This document shows, in pieces, positions 7,435 through 13,633 of a stretch of 13,633 nucleotides of DNA. Both the position numbers and the translations under genes were made by a program. This DNA is from a bacterium TMED144 (GTDB lineage: Bacteria; Fidelibacterota; Marinisomatia; Marinisomatales; TCS55). The notes under the pieces were generated by a model. That model was not told the origin of the DNA. It saw only the letters and a program-made list of their open reading frames with translations, and did not search any database. The stretch's first letter is position 1, and every line of letters begins with the position of its first letter. Location of the stretch: positions 7,129 through 20,761 of the forward strand of contig NHGT02000029.1 of assembly GCA_002170005.2 (NCBI GenBank), in the 5' to 3' direction.

Positions 7435-8646
7435 ATGGATATAAATCTTTTACAGCAAAAAACTGGAATTGTTGGAAATTCTGATGCCATTAGTCAGGTT
7501 TTAGAAATGATTCTCCAAGTTGCGCCTGTAAATATTTCTGTTTTAGTTACTGGAGAATCAGGCACTGGAAAAGAAAAAATTGCAAAAGCTTTGCACCTAG
7601 CTAGCAAACGATCAAACCAAAAGCTAATAACAGTCAATTGTGGGGCCATACCTGAAGGAATCATTGAAAGCGAATTGTTTGGCCATAAAAAAGGAGCTTA
7701 CACCGATGCTAGGGGTGATAGAAAAGGTTATTTTGAAACTGCAAATAAAGGTACAATTTTTTTAGATGAAATCGGTGAGACTCCAATTGATACACAGGTC
7801 AAGCTTTTAAGAGTAATTGAAAATGGCGAGTTTACTCCAGTTGGAGAATCCAATCATATGAAAACAGATGTAAGAATAATTGCCGCTACAAACAAAGATC
7901 TTTCTGACCTAGTTGATAAAAAACTTTTTAGAAAAGATTTATTTTACAGACTCAAAACTGTAACTATTAATTCACCCGCCCTTAGAGATCGCTTGGAAGA
8001 CATAAGTTTACTAGTTGAGCGATTTGCACTTGAATTTACTCGTTCTAATGATATTTCTTACAGAGGATTTATGCCTGAAGCTATAAAGATACTTAAAAAG
8101 CAAGAATGGAATGGCAATATTAGGGAATTAAAAAATTTTGTTGAGAGTATTTTAGTTCTTGAAAAAGGGCAAAGAATTAGCCCTGACATGATTAAAATGC
8201 ATTTAAATATTTCCAAACCTGGCAAGGAAAATAAATCCCTCCCAGTTTTATCATACCATTCTAATGACTATGCTGAAAGGGAGCTAATATTAAGGCAATT
8301 GTTCCTCCTAAAACAAGATGTTGAATTCATCAAACAAGCATTAACATCGCAAAATATTTCTGATCTAAAGCTATTACCATCTTTTGAAAGTGAATACAGT
8401 CATAATAAATCAAGCAAAATTGATAACTTAAAGATTGATCAGGAGGATGATCAATTTATAAAAAATCGATCAATTGGTGATATAACTATGGAAGACTTAG
8501 AAAAAGAAGCTATTGAAAGAACTTTAAAATTCTATAAGAACAATAGAAGGGCCACTGCTAAATCTCTTGAAATTAGTGAGAGAACTTTATACAGAAAGAT
8601 TGACCAATATGGTCTAGACAGGAAAATAAAAATTGAAAAATTTTAA
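7435..8646 (+). CDS. Sigma-54-dependent transcriptional activator lacking a receiver domain
   Basis: This 403-residue bacterial enhancer-binding protein starts directly with the AAA+ core: Walker A GESGTGKE (40-47), the sigma-54 contact loop GAYTDA (87-92; family consensus GAFTGA), Walker B GTIFLDE (106-112), and an arginine-finger region RKDLFYRL. After the core comes a linker of roughly 80-90 residues with no recognised domain, then a Fis-type helix-turn-helix at the C terminus (IERTLKFYKNNRRATAKSL, then ERTLYRKIDQYG). There is no N-terminal receiver, GAF or PAS domain, so the input signal is not evident; the linker or a partner protein may control it. The ATG follows the uvrB stop without a gap. 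The 3' end overlaps lptE by 14 bases. The pairing with lptE is a recurrent FCB-group arrangement, which suggests an envelope-related role, but the targets are unknown. Confidence 0.92.
   Translation: MDINLLQQKTGIVGNSDAISQVLEMILQVAPVNISVLVTGESGTGKEKIAKALHLASKRSNQKLITVNCGAIPEGIIESELFGHKKGAYTDARGDRKGYFETANKGTIFLDEIGETPIDTQVKLLRVIENGEFTPVGESNHMKTDVRIIAATNKDLSDLVDKKLFRKDLFYRLKTVTINSPALRDRLEDISLLVERFALEFTRSNDISYRGFMPEAIKILKKQEWNGNIRELKNFVESILVLEKGQRISPDMIKMHLNISKPGKENKSLPVLSYHSNDYAERELILRQLFLLKQDVEFIKQALTSQNISDLKLLPSFESEYSHNKSSKIDNLKIDQEDDQFIKNRSIGDITMEDLEKEAIERTLKFYKNNRRATAKSLEISERTLYRKIDQYGLDRKIKIEKF
8620..8625 (+). promoter_or_regulatory. Ribosome binding site deciding the TTG start of lptE
   Basis: AGGAAA ends about seven bases before the TTG at 8633. 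It lies within the 3' end of the sigma-54 activator gene and supports initiation at this TTG. Confidence 0.5.
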
Positions 8647-9181
8647 ATATTTTATTTTTTCTTTATTATTATCTTGTAGATATTATTCTTTAGCTGGTAG
8701 CATACCACCACATATAAACTCTATAGCCATTCCTATTGTTGAAAATCAGACATCGGAATTTGGTATCAGCGAATCTGTCACTGAAAATCTATTAAATATT
8801 TTTTTAAAAGAAAATATCTTAAAAATTACTGATGAAGAAGATGCAACTTCAATCTTAAGAGGTAAGATTATTAGGATAACTGATGCACCTTATACTTTTA
8901 CAAAAGAAGAGGCAGTAACAGAGTATAGATTTACAGTTCAAATGAGTTTAGAATGGTTTGATGTAAAGAATGAAAAAAATTTATTAAAAAGAACATTTAG
9001 TGGCTGGGGAGCTTATGGTTTATCTGGTGATATAAGTTCTGATGGCATAGATAATGATGGTGATGGTTTGATTGATGGGGAGGACGATAATGAATTTGGC
9101 GATCCCCGTCAGTTTGCAACAAAAATTGCAATTGAAAAAATAGCTGAAGATATACTAAATGAGATAATGACAACCTGGTAA
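8633..9181 (+). CDS. lptE: LPS-assembly lipoprotein LptE with a calcium-loop-like insertion
   Basis: LptE is an outer-membrane lipoprotein that plugs the LptD barrel and helps insert LPS into the outer leaflet. The 182-residue precursor starts at a TTG with an upstream AGGA. It has a short signal peptide and a lipobox LLSC with Cys15 as the lipidated residue. The first mature segment, CRYYSLAGSIPPHINSIAIP, closely follows the family opening (C-x-YS-x-xG then PP-x-I and a strand ending in P and N-x-T). An acidic segment at 135-154 is unusual: Asp140, Asp142, Asp144, Gly145, Asp148 and Asp151 match the DxDxDGxxDxxD pattern of thrombospondin type 3 and EF-hand-like calcium loops. This sits between the last strand region and the C-terminal helix, a place where I know of no calcium site in LptE. 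The gene overlaps the sigma-54 activator by 14 bases and lies 17 bases before asnS. Confidence 0.85.
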   Translation: MKNFKYFIFSLLLSCRYYSLAGSIPPHINSIAIPIVENQTSEFGISESVTENLLNIFLKENILKITDEEDATSILRGKIIRITDAPYTFTKEEAVTEYRFTVQMSLEWFDVKNEKNLLKRTFSGWGAYGLSGDISSDGIDNDGDGLIDGEDDNEFGDPRQFATKIAIEKIAEDILNEIMTTW

Positions 9182-9184
9182 GAA

Positions 9185-9190
9185 AAAGGA
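9185..9190 (+). promoter_or_regulatory. Ribosome binding site deciding the TTG start of asnS
   Basis: AAAGGA ends eight bases before the TTG at 9199. It is one of the better Shine-Dalgarno matches in the window and supports the non-ATG start. Confidence 0.55.
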
Positions 9191-9198
9191 ATTAAAAA

Positions 9199-10488
9199 TT
9201 GAAAATAAGAATATCTGAATTAACTAATTATCTTGATGAAAATGTTAAGATAAGTGGATGGGTATACAATATAAGATCGATTGGAAAAATATGGTTTCTA
9301 ATATTGCGCGATGGATCAGGCTATTTGCAATGTGTTACGGTCAAAAATGATGTTGATGATGAGGTATTTAAGTTGGAAGAAACATTAACACAAGAATCCT
9401 CAGTTTCAGTTTTTGGTAAGGTTAGAAAAGAGCCAAGATCAGTAGGAGGAGTTGAGTTATCAGTGTCTAAAATAATTGTTCATCAACTTTCAAATGAATA
9501 TCCAATTTCAAAAAAAGATCATGGGACTGATTTTTTAATGACAAATCGACACTTGTGGCTTAGGTCAAAAAAACAAAATGCAATATTAAAGATTAGACAT
9601 CAGGTAATAAAAGCTACAAGAGACTTTTACGATAATAATGGCTTTATTCTTGTAGATTCCCCAATACTAACAGCAAACTCAGTTGAAGGTACAAGCACTC
9701 TCTTTGAATTAGATTATTTTGATAGATCTGCATATTTAACCCAGAGTGGACAACTGTATGGTGAATCCAGTGCGATGGCATTTGGCAATATTTACGTTTT
9801 TGGACCAACTTTTAGAGCGGAAAAATCCAAAACTAGGAGACACTTAACTGAATTTTGGATGGTGGAGCCCGAAATGGCATTTTGTGATTTAGAGCAAAAC
9901 ATGGATTGGGCTGAAAAGCATGTGGAATATGTTGTTAAGCACTGCCTTGAGCACTGTAGAAATGAACTTGAGACGCTTGAAAGAGATATAAAAAAACTAG
10001 AAAGTATAACATTGCCATTCCCGAGAATAACATATGATGATGCAGTAGAAATTTTGAAAAATAATAATGTAGATTTCAAATATGGTTCAGATTTTGGAGC
10101 CACTGATGAAACCATGATATCAAACCAGTATCAAAAACCGGTAATGGTTCATAGATGGCCAGCAGAATCAAAGGCATTTTATATGAAGCGAGATCCAAAA
10201 AATTTAAATTTAGCGTTAGGTGTTGATATGATTGCACCAGAAGGTTATGGAGAGATAGTTGGCGGAGGGCAAAGAGAGGACAACTTCGAGGTTCTTATAA
10301 ATAGAATCAAAGAGCACAATCTCCCAATTGAACATTTCAAATGGTATCTTGATTTAAGAAAATTTGGTTCCGTACCACATTCGGGATTTGGACTTGGAAT
10401 TGAAAGGACAGTTGCATGGATTTCTGGTACAAAACATATCAGGGAAACAATTCCCTACCCTAGAACTATGTACAGGCTCGAACCATAA
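9199..10488 (+). CDS. asnS: Asparagine--tRNA ligase
   Basis: AsnRS charges tRNA-Asn with asparagine using ATP; it is a class IIb synthetase of the cytoplasm. An N-terminal OB-fold anticodon-binding domain (about 14-90, with SGWVYNIRSIGK) is followed by the class II catalytic core. Motif 2 begins FRAEKSKTRRHLTEFWMVEPE at Phe205-Arg206; the HLTEFWMVEPE wording separates AsnRS from AspRS. The TANSVEGTSTLFELDYF block is also AsnRS-like. Motif 3 is GLGIERT at 398-404. The 429 residues are toward the short end for bacterial AsnRS (E. coli has 466), with no sign of truncation. The start is TTG at 9199 with AAAGGA eight bases upstream. Its presence suggests that Asn-tRNA can be made directly rather than only through the amidotransferase route. 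The stop codon abuts the nadE ATG. Confidence 0.96.
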   Translation: MKIRISELTNYLDENVKISGWVYNIRSIGKIWFLILRDGSGYLQCVTVKNDVDDEVFKLEETLTQESSVSVFGKVRKEPRSVGGVELSVSKIIVHQLSNEYPISKKDHGTDFLMTNRHLWLRSKKQNAILKIRHQVIKATRDFYDNNGFILVDSPILTANSVEGTSTLFELDYFDRSAYLTQSGQLYGESSAMAFGNIYVFGPTFRAEKSKTRRHLTEFWMVEPEMAFCDLEQNMDWAEKHVEYVVKHCLEHCRNELETLERDIKKLESITLPFPRITYDDAVEILKNNNVDFKYGSDFGATDETMISNQYQKPVMVHRWPAESKAFYMKRDPKNLNLALGVDMIAPEGYGEIVGGGQREDNFEVLINRIKEHNLPIEHFKWYLDLRKFGSVPHSGFGLGIERTVAWISGTKHIRETIPYPRTMYRLEP

Positions 10489-12102
10489 ATGAAAGTAGCA
10501 ATCTGTCAAATTAATCCAACCGTAGGATCGATAAATAAAAATAAAGAGAAACATTTAATTTGGTATGAAAAAGCAAAAAAATCAGGAGCTCAGCTTATTA
10601 TTTTTCCTGAGCTATCTTTGCTTGGCTACCCCCCTCAGGATCTACTTTTGAGAAAGAAATTTATTGAACAAGCACATAAAGCCACTGTTGATCTCACAGC
10701 GAATTTTGAAATTCCTACAATTTTTGGGAGCACATTTTTTGAAAAAAATAATTTATACAATTCTCTATTTTTAATAGCTAATAAGTCTATTGAAAAAATT
10801 TATAAAAAAATTCTTCTACCTACCTATGATGTTTTTGATGAAGCAAGATATTTTACTCCGGGTGATAAACCTTGCACAATGTCTTTACAAATAGACAAGA
10901 AAATTTACAAAATTGGTTTTCAAATATGTGAAGATCTTTGGGACTATCAATACAATAGAGATTTGATAAGAGAAATGAATGATTTAGAAGTAGACTGCAT
11001 TATAAACATATCAGCATCACCATATACTTACAATAAGTTTCAAGACAGAGTTGAACTAATTAAATCTAAAGTAAAGCAGTACAACATAACTTATGTTTAT
11101 TGCAATCTGGTTGGAGCTCAAGATGAGATAATTTTCGATGGCCAATCTTTAGCAATTAATAATAAAAATGACATTTTAAATGTTGGCAAAGCATTTGAAG
11201 AGGATTTGGTATTGTTTGATTTAAATCAGGCAAACAAAGTAAAAATTAAGTCACTACCAAAAGAGGAAGAGCTATTCAAAGCTTTGGTTTTGGGTGTTCG
11301 TGATTATTTTGAAAAATCTTACCATGAAGAAGCAGTCATCGGTTTAAGCGGGGGGATAGATTCAGCGCTAACCGCAGTAATTGCCAAGGAGGCTCTTGGA
11401 TACTCTAATGTCCATTGTGTTTTTATGCCATCAAAATATTCAAGTGATTTAAGCATGAAAGATTCAAAAAAATTAGCGAATAATTTAAATATTGATTTTC
11501 AAGTTATTCCAATTAACGAACTTGTTTTTTCTTTTGAAAAATCTTTAAATCCTTTTTTTGAAGGCACTGAAGTTGGGATTGCGGAAGAGAATATACAATC
11601 AAGAATAAGAGGAAATTTATTGATGTCATTATCTAATAAATTTGGCTGGCTTGTATTGTCTACTGGCAACAAAACTGAAATGGCCTTGGGTTATTGCACC
11701 TTATATGGTGATATGAACGGCGGTTTATCTGTTATTTCTGACTTATCTAAATCTGAAGTATATGCAATTTCAAAATGGATTAACCTGAAATACAAAAGTG
11801 AAGTAATACCCAATAGTATATTGACTAAAGCGCCCTCTGCAGAACTTAGACACAATCAAATAGATCCTTTTGATTATGAGATGATCAGTCCATTGGTTGC
11901 GAAATTAATTGAACAATCAAAATCTCCAACGGAGTTAATTGAGATGGGATATGAAGAATCTGTAATACATGATATATCTAAAAGATTAAGAGTTAATGAA
12001 TTTAAAAGAAGACAAGCAGCACCTTCATTGAGAGTTACTAGTAAAGCATTTGGCATTGGGCGTAGAGTTCCAATAATTAACCAATTTGACGAATTGCTTT
12101 AG
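10489..12102 (+). CDS. nadE: Glutamine-dependent NAD+ synthetase
   Basis: NadE catalyses the last step of NAD+ synthesis, amidating deaminoNAD+ with ATP. The 537-residue protein has two domains. The N-terminal CN-hydrolase/glutaminase domain releases ammonia from glutamine and carries the Glu-Lys-Cys triad: Glu41 (IIFPELSLLGYPPQD), Lys107 (KKILLPTYDVFDEARYF) and Cys147 (FQICEDLWD). The C-terminal NAD-synthase domain carries the ATP pyrophosphatase P-loop SGGIDS at 287-292 and the later STGNKTEMALGYCTLYGD block. All catalytic residues I can place are present, so it should use glutamine rather than free ammonia only. Length fits the two-domain bacterial form. The ATG directly follows the asnS stop, and the next gene begins one base after this stop, so all three are probably on one transcript. 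Confidence 0.97.
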   Translation: MKVAICQINPTVGSINKNKEKHLIWYEKAKKSGAQLIIFPELSLLGYPPQDLLLRKKFIEQAHKATVDLTANFEIPTIFGSTFFEKNNLYNSLFLIANKSIEKIYKKILLPTYDVFDEARYFTPGDKPCTMSLQIDKKIYKIGFQICEDLWDYQYNRDLIREMNDLEVDCIINISASPYTYNKFQDRVELIKSKVKQYNITYVYCNLVGAQDEIIFDGQSLAINNKNDILNVGKAFEEDLVLFDLNQANKVKIKSLPKEEELFKALVLGVRDYFEKSYHEEAVIGLSGGIDSALTAVIAKEALGYSNVHCVFMPSKYSSDLSMKDSKKLANNLNIDFQVIPINELVFSFEKSLNPFFEGTEVGIAEENIQSRIRGNLLMSLSNKFGWLVLSTGNKTEMALGYCTLYGDMNGGLSVISDLSKSEVYAISKWINLKYKSEVIPNSILTKAPSAELRHNQIDPFDYEMISPLVAKLIEQSKSPTELIEMGYEESVIHDISKRLRVNEFKRRQAAPSLRVTSKAFGIGRRVPIINQFDELL

Positions 12103-12103
12103 A

Positions 12104-12538
12104 ATGAAAATAATTTTAGCATCGTTGATTCTATATTTGTCTTTTGAATTAAAAGCTCAAAATAATTCCCCATCAACTTATTGGGCTTCACTAAAAAAAA
12201 ATGAGAAAACTGCGTTTATTAATGGAGTTTATTCTGCTAGCGCTAAAGTTAAGTATCATCACAAACAAGAGGTAAAAAAACAATACAATCAAGACCCTAA
12301 TTGGGTAGAGCCCTATTTTATTGAAAGGTTTTATGAAATTCTTGATGAACATAGATCGAAAAAAATCGGCTACAATGTTGACATTATTGCTGATGCAATG
12401 GATGCATTTTATTCAAATTACGATAATGGATCTATTCCAATATTAGAGGCTATTAGAATAGTTTCTTTATCACAAGATGGAAAAACAGAAAAGGCTGACA
12501 TTTATCTATTGAAAGCACAAAAAAGATATAAACCCTAA
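12104..12538 (+). CDS. Small secreted protein of unknown function
   Basis: I do not recognise a named family. The best start is ATG at 12104, one base after the nadE stop, because it places a signal peptide at the very N terminus: Lys2, a hydrophobic stretch to about residue 15, and a plausible signal peptidase I site after LKA (18), leaving a mature protein of about 126 residues starting QNNSPS. A TTG at 12086 in the same frame would add six residues inside nadE and looks less likely. The mature part is charged, with no Cys and no membrane segment. It has a motif near FINGVYSASA and a later block DAFYSNYDNGSIPILEAIRIV that recalls small periplasmic proteins in many bacteria with a FYxDxxNxxIPxxxA pattern, whose roles are unknown. 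A periplasmic or exported location is inferred. It ends five bases from the convergent GNAT gene. Confidence 0.75.
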   Translation: MKIILASLILYLSFELKAQNNSPSTYWASLKKNEKTAFINGVYSASAKVKYHHKQEVKKQYNQDPNWVEPYFIERFYEILDEHRSKKIGYNVDIIADAMDAFYSNYDNGSIPILEAIRIVSLSQDGKTEKADIYLLKAQKRYKP

Positions 12539-12543
12539 AGTAC

Positions 12544-13038
12544 TTAAAGTGAGTATTCCATCATCAAAACTTCTTTTGTGCCCTCTTCAGTTTTTTGACT
12601 TCCAACTCTTTTAAATCCAAACTTTTCATGAAATTTTTTTGAGATTGAGTTCATTGGTTTAATGTTGTATTCACAAATAATATTTTTAAATTTACCTTTA
12701 GAATAATCTATCAAATCGTTATATAACATCGTTCCAAATCCTAAGCCAATGCTTTTCTCGTGTATCACAATTCTGTCAACATACATAAATGAGCTATATC
12801 TTTTTGAAAACCATAAGTAGTTTTCACTTTTATAGTTTAGATTATCTGTTAAGCCAATCAAGAAACCATAAATTTTATTTTTATTTTCGCACTTAATTAA
12901 TTTAAAATATTCAGACACACTGTAAAAATAATATAAGGATTTTTCATCCATAAAGCTTACAGCTGGCATTGCTTTTTGATTAAGCGATAAGATTTTTGAA
13001 AGATCACTTTTTTTCGTATCAATTATTTCATATTTCAC
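12544..13038 (-). CDS. GNAT-family N-acetyltransferase, COG3818 type
   Basis: This 164-residue protein reads as a single-domain GNAT enzyme, which transfers an acyl group from acyl-CoA to an amine. Several blocks match the predicted acetyltransferases of COG3818: LNQKAMPAVS near the N terminus, IYGFLIGL, a YxSxNYxWFxxRY stretch followed by YVDRIVI, the CoA-binding loop IGLGFGTMLYNDL, and ICEYNIKP...NSISKKFHEKFGF near the C terminus. The loop has Gly-Leu-Gly but lacks the usual Arg/Gln at its start (Ser instead), and the common PPNPAS is PMNSIS here, so it is a divergent member. The substrate is unknown for the family as far as I know. It is the only minus-strand gene, starts at GTG, faces rpsP across a divergent spacer and converges with the small secreted protein. 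The GTG start is the least certain part. Confidence 0.86.
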   Translation of the reverse strand: MKYEIIDTKKSDLSKILSLNQKAMPAVSFMDEKSLYYFYSVSEYFKLIKCENKNKIYGFLIGLTDNLNYKSENYLWFSKRYSSFMYVDRIVIHEKSIGLGFGTMLYNDLIDYSKGKFKNIICEYNIKPMNSISKKFHEKFGFKRVGSQKTEEGTKEVLMMEYSL

Positions 13039-13172
13039 AATTATAAATTTTACTAATCTTTGATTGAATAAAAATAGTTTTTAATTTAAATTTCTAGGCT
13101 ATTATATTAAATAAATTTTAAATAATTAAAATAAATAATAGATAAAATTATTTCTATAGGAGAATTGATTAA
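13039..13172. promoter_or_regulatory. Divergent intergenic region between the GNAT gene and rpsP
   Basis: This 134-base spacer is nearly all A and T and must hold the promoters of both flanking genes, since they diverge. A reasonable plus-strand -10 is TATATT at 13103-13108, with only a T-rich stretch (about 13078-13083) where a -35 would fall. No clear operator, inverted repeat or riboswitch-like fold is visible. Confidence 0.4.
13158..13163 (+). promoter_or_regulatory. Shine-Dalgarno of rpsP
   Basis: AGGAGA, with AGGAG ending ten bases before the GTG at 13173, is the strongest ribosome binding site in the window. With the in-frame TAA at 13170-13172 directly before the GTG, it fixes the rpsP start. 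Confidence 0.75.
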
Positions 13173-13633
13173 GTGTCAACAAAAATACGATTAAAAAGAA
13201 TTGGAAGACGAAACAGACCATTTTACAGGGTTGTGGTTATTGACTCAAGAAAAAAACGCGATGGCGCTGCGATTGAAGAGTTAGGATGGTTTAATCCTGT
13301 TCAACATGATAAACCCTACAGTCTAAATCATGATAGAATTTTACATTGGTTAAATCAAGGTGCTCAACCATCAGAAGCGCTCCATGGCCTAATGAAAAGA
13401 TCTGGCTTAGCATATAAATGGCATTTAATAAAACAAGGCCTTGATGATAAGACAATTGAGAAAGAAATGAAGAAATGGGCTGATGATCAAGATAAGAAAA
13501 TCTCAAGAAAATTAGAGAAAGAGTCTTTAGCCAAAAAATCAAAGAAAAAATTAACTCCCGCTGAGGAAGAAACTCCCGCTGAGGAAGAAACTCCCGCTGA
13601 GGAAGAAACTCCCGCTGAGGAAGAAACTCCCGC
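13173..13633 (+). CDS. rpsP: 30S ribosomal protein S16 with repeat-bearing C-terminal tail (3'-partial)
   Basis: S16 is an assembly and structural protein of the small ribosomal subunit. The start is GTG at 13173; an in-frame TAA lies immediately upstream and AGGAG ten bases before it. The N-terminal segment is diagnostic: KIRLKRIGRRNRPFYRVVV, then DSRKKRDG, EELGWFNP, and a run around LNHDRILHWLNQGAQPSEAL typical of S16. The conserved core ends near residue 80-85, the normal full length in many bacteria. Here it continues with a Lys-rich helix-forming segment to about residue 126, then a TPAEEE repeat from Thr128 that is still going when the window ends at 13633. Long acidic Ala/Glu-rich S16 tails occur in Bacteroidota, so the tail supports an FCB-like host. 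The genes usually following rpsP (rimM, trmD, rplS) would lie beyond the edge. Confidence 0.95.
   Translation, partial: MSTKIRLKRIGRRNRPFYRVVVIDSRKKRDGAAIEELGWFNPVQHDKPYSLNHDRILHWLNQGAQPSEALHGLMKRSGLAYKWHLIKQGLDDKTIEKEMKKWADDQDKKISRKLEKESLAKKSKKKLTPAEEETPAEEETPAEEETPAEEETP
13554..13633 (+). repeat. Perfect 18-base tandem repeat in rpsP, at least 4.4 copies
   Basis: Four identical copies of an 18-base unit (beginning ACTCCCGCTGAG) run from 13554 to 13625, with eight bases of a fifth at the edge. The unit is in frame and encodes Thr-Pro-Ala-Glu-Glu-Glu. It has 10 G or C of 18, much richer than the surrounding DNA. Copies match at every base including third codon positions, which points to recent expansion by slippage or unequal recombination. 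Confidence 0.95.

Noticed and set aside
9792..10115. Minus-strand reading frame of 107 codons
   Set aside because: It lies inside the catalytic core of asnS and has Ser-rich shadow-frame composition.
12086..12103. TTG start for the small secreted protein
   Set aside because: It would place six polar residues before the signal peptide and overlap nadE; ATG at 12104 gives a standard signal peptide.
12538..12545. AAGTACTT palindrome between the convergent genes as a terminator
   Set aside because: The stem is only four base pairs with no loop and no following T run.
13040..13045. TATAAT on the minus strand as -10 of the GNAT gene
   Set aside because: It sits one base before the GTG, so transcription would begin inside the coding sequence; it is probably a chance match in AT-rich DNA.
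13291..13542. Minus-strand reading frame of 83 codons
   Set aside because: It lies wholly inside rpsP, which is certain from protein sequence; it is a shadow frame.
1..13633. CRISPR array, insertion sequence, prophage, toxin-antitoxin or defence system
   Set aside because: Nearly every base is assigned to housekeeping or envelope genes, and apart from the rpsP minisatellite no direct or inverted repeats of note were seen.

Overview
The window is strongly AT-rich, gene-dense bacterial chromosome, probably from a marine or otherwise streamlined Gram-negative bacterium. The genes for a heptosyltransferase-type enzyme, Kdo transferase (waaA) and the LPS-assembly lipoprotein LptE show a diderm that makes LPS. 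A receiver-less sigma-54 activator directly followed by lptE, and an S16 protein with a long Glu/Ala-rich C-terminal tail, both recall the Fibrobacterota-Chlorobiota-Bacteroidota (FCB) group. My best guess is a Marinimicrobia (SAR406)-like genome. That is inference from gene order and style, not from a marker-gene search.

Layout. Eleven genes run on the plus strand from the left edge to about 12.54 kb with almost no space between them; several overlap or abut, and the largest gap is 54 bases. In order they are: GT9 heptosyltransferase (5' end cut by the window), waaA, a tandem two-domain ECF/CbiO-like ABC ATPase, a CDP-alcohol phosphatidyltransferase, rimO, uvrB, a sigma-54-dependent activator without a receiver domain, lptE, asnS, nadE, and a small secreted protein of unknown function. 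A GNAT acetyltransferase of the COG3818 type lies convergently on the minus strand (12544-13038). After a 134-base divergent intergenic region comes rpsP, which starts at a GTG with a good Shine-Dalgarno and runs off the right edge inside a perfect 18-base tandem repeat encoding TPAEEE.

How the genes fit together. The first two genes build the LPS inner core, the CDP-alcohol enzyme makes a phospholipid head group, and LptE helps deliver LPS to the outer membrane, so the left and middle parts have an envelope theme. RimO, AsnS and S16 serve translation, UvrB DNA repair, and NadE NAD synthesis. The tight packing suggests long polycistronic units, with the sigma-54 activator co-transcribed with lptE.

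I found no CRISPR array, insertion sequence, tRNA, rRNA, phage gene or defence system, and there is no gene-free stretch longer than 300 bases. The most notable details are the one-active-site design of the tandem ABC ATPase, a calcium-loop-like insertion in LptE, and the repeat-bearing tail of ribosomal protein S16.
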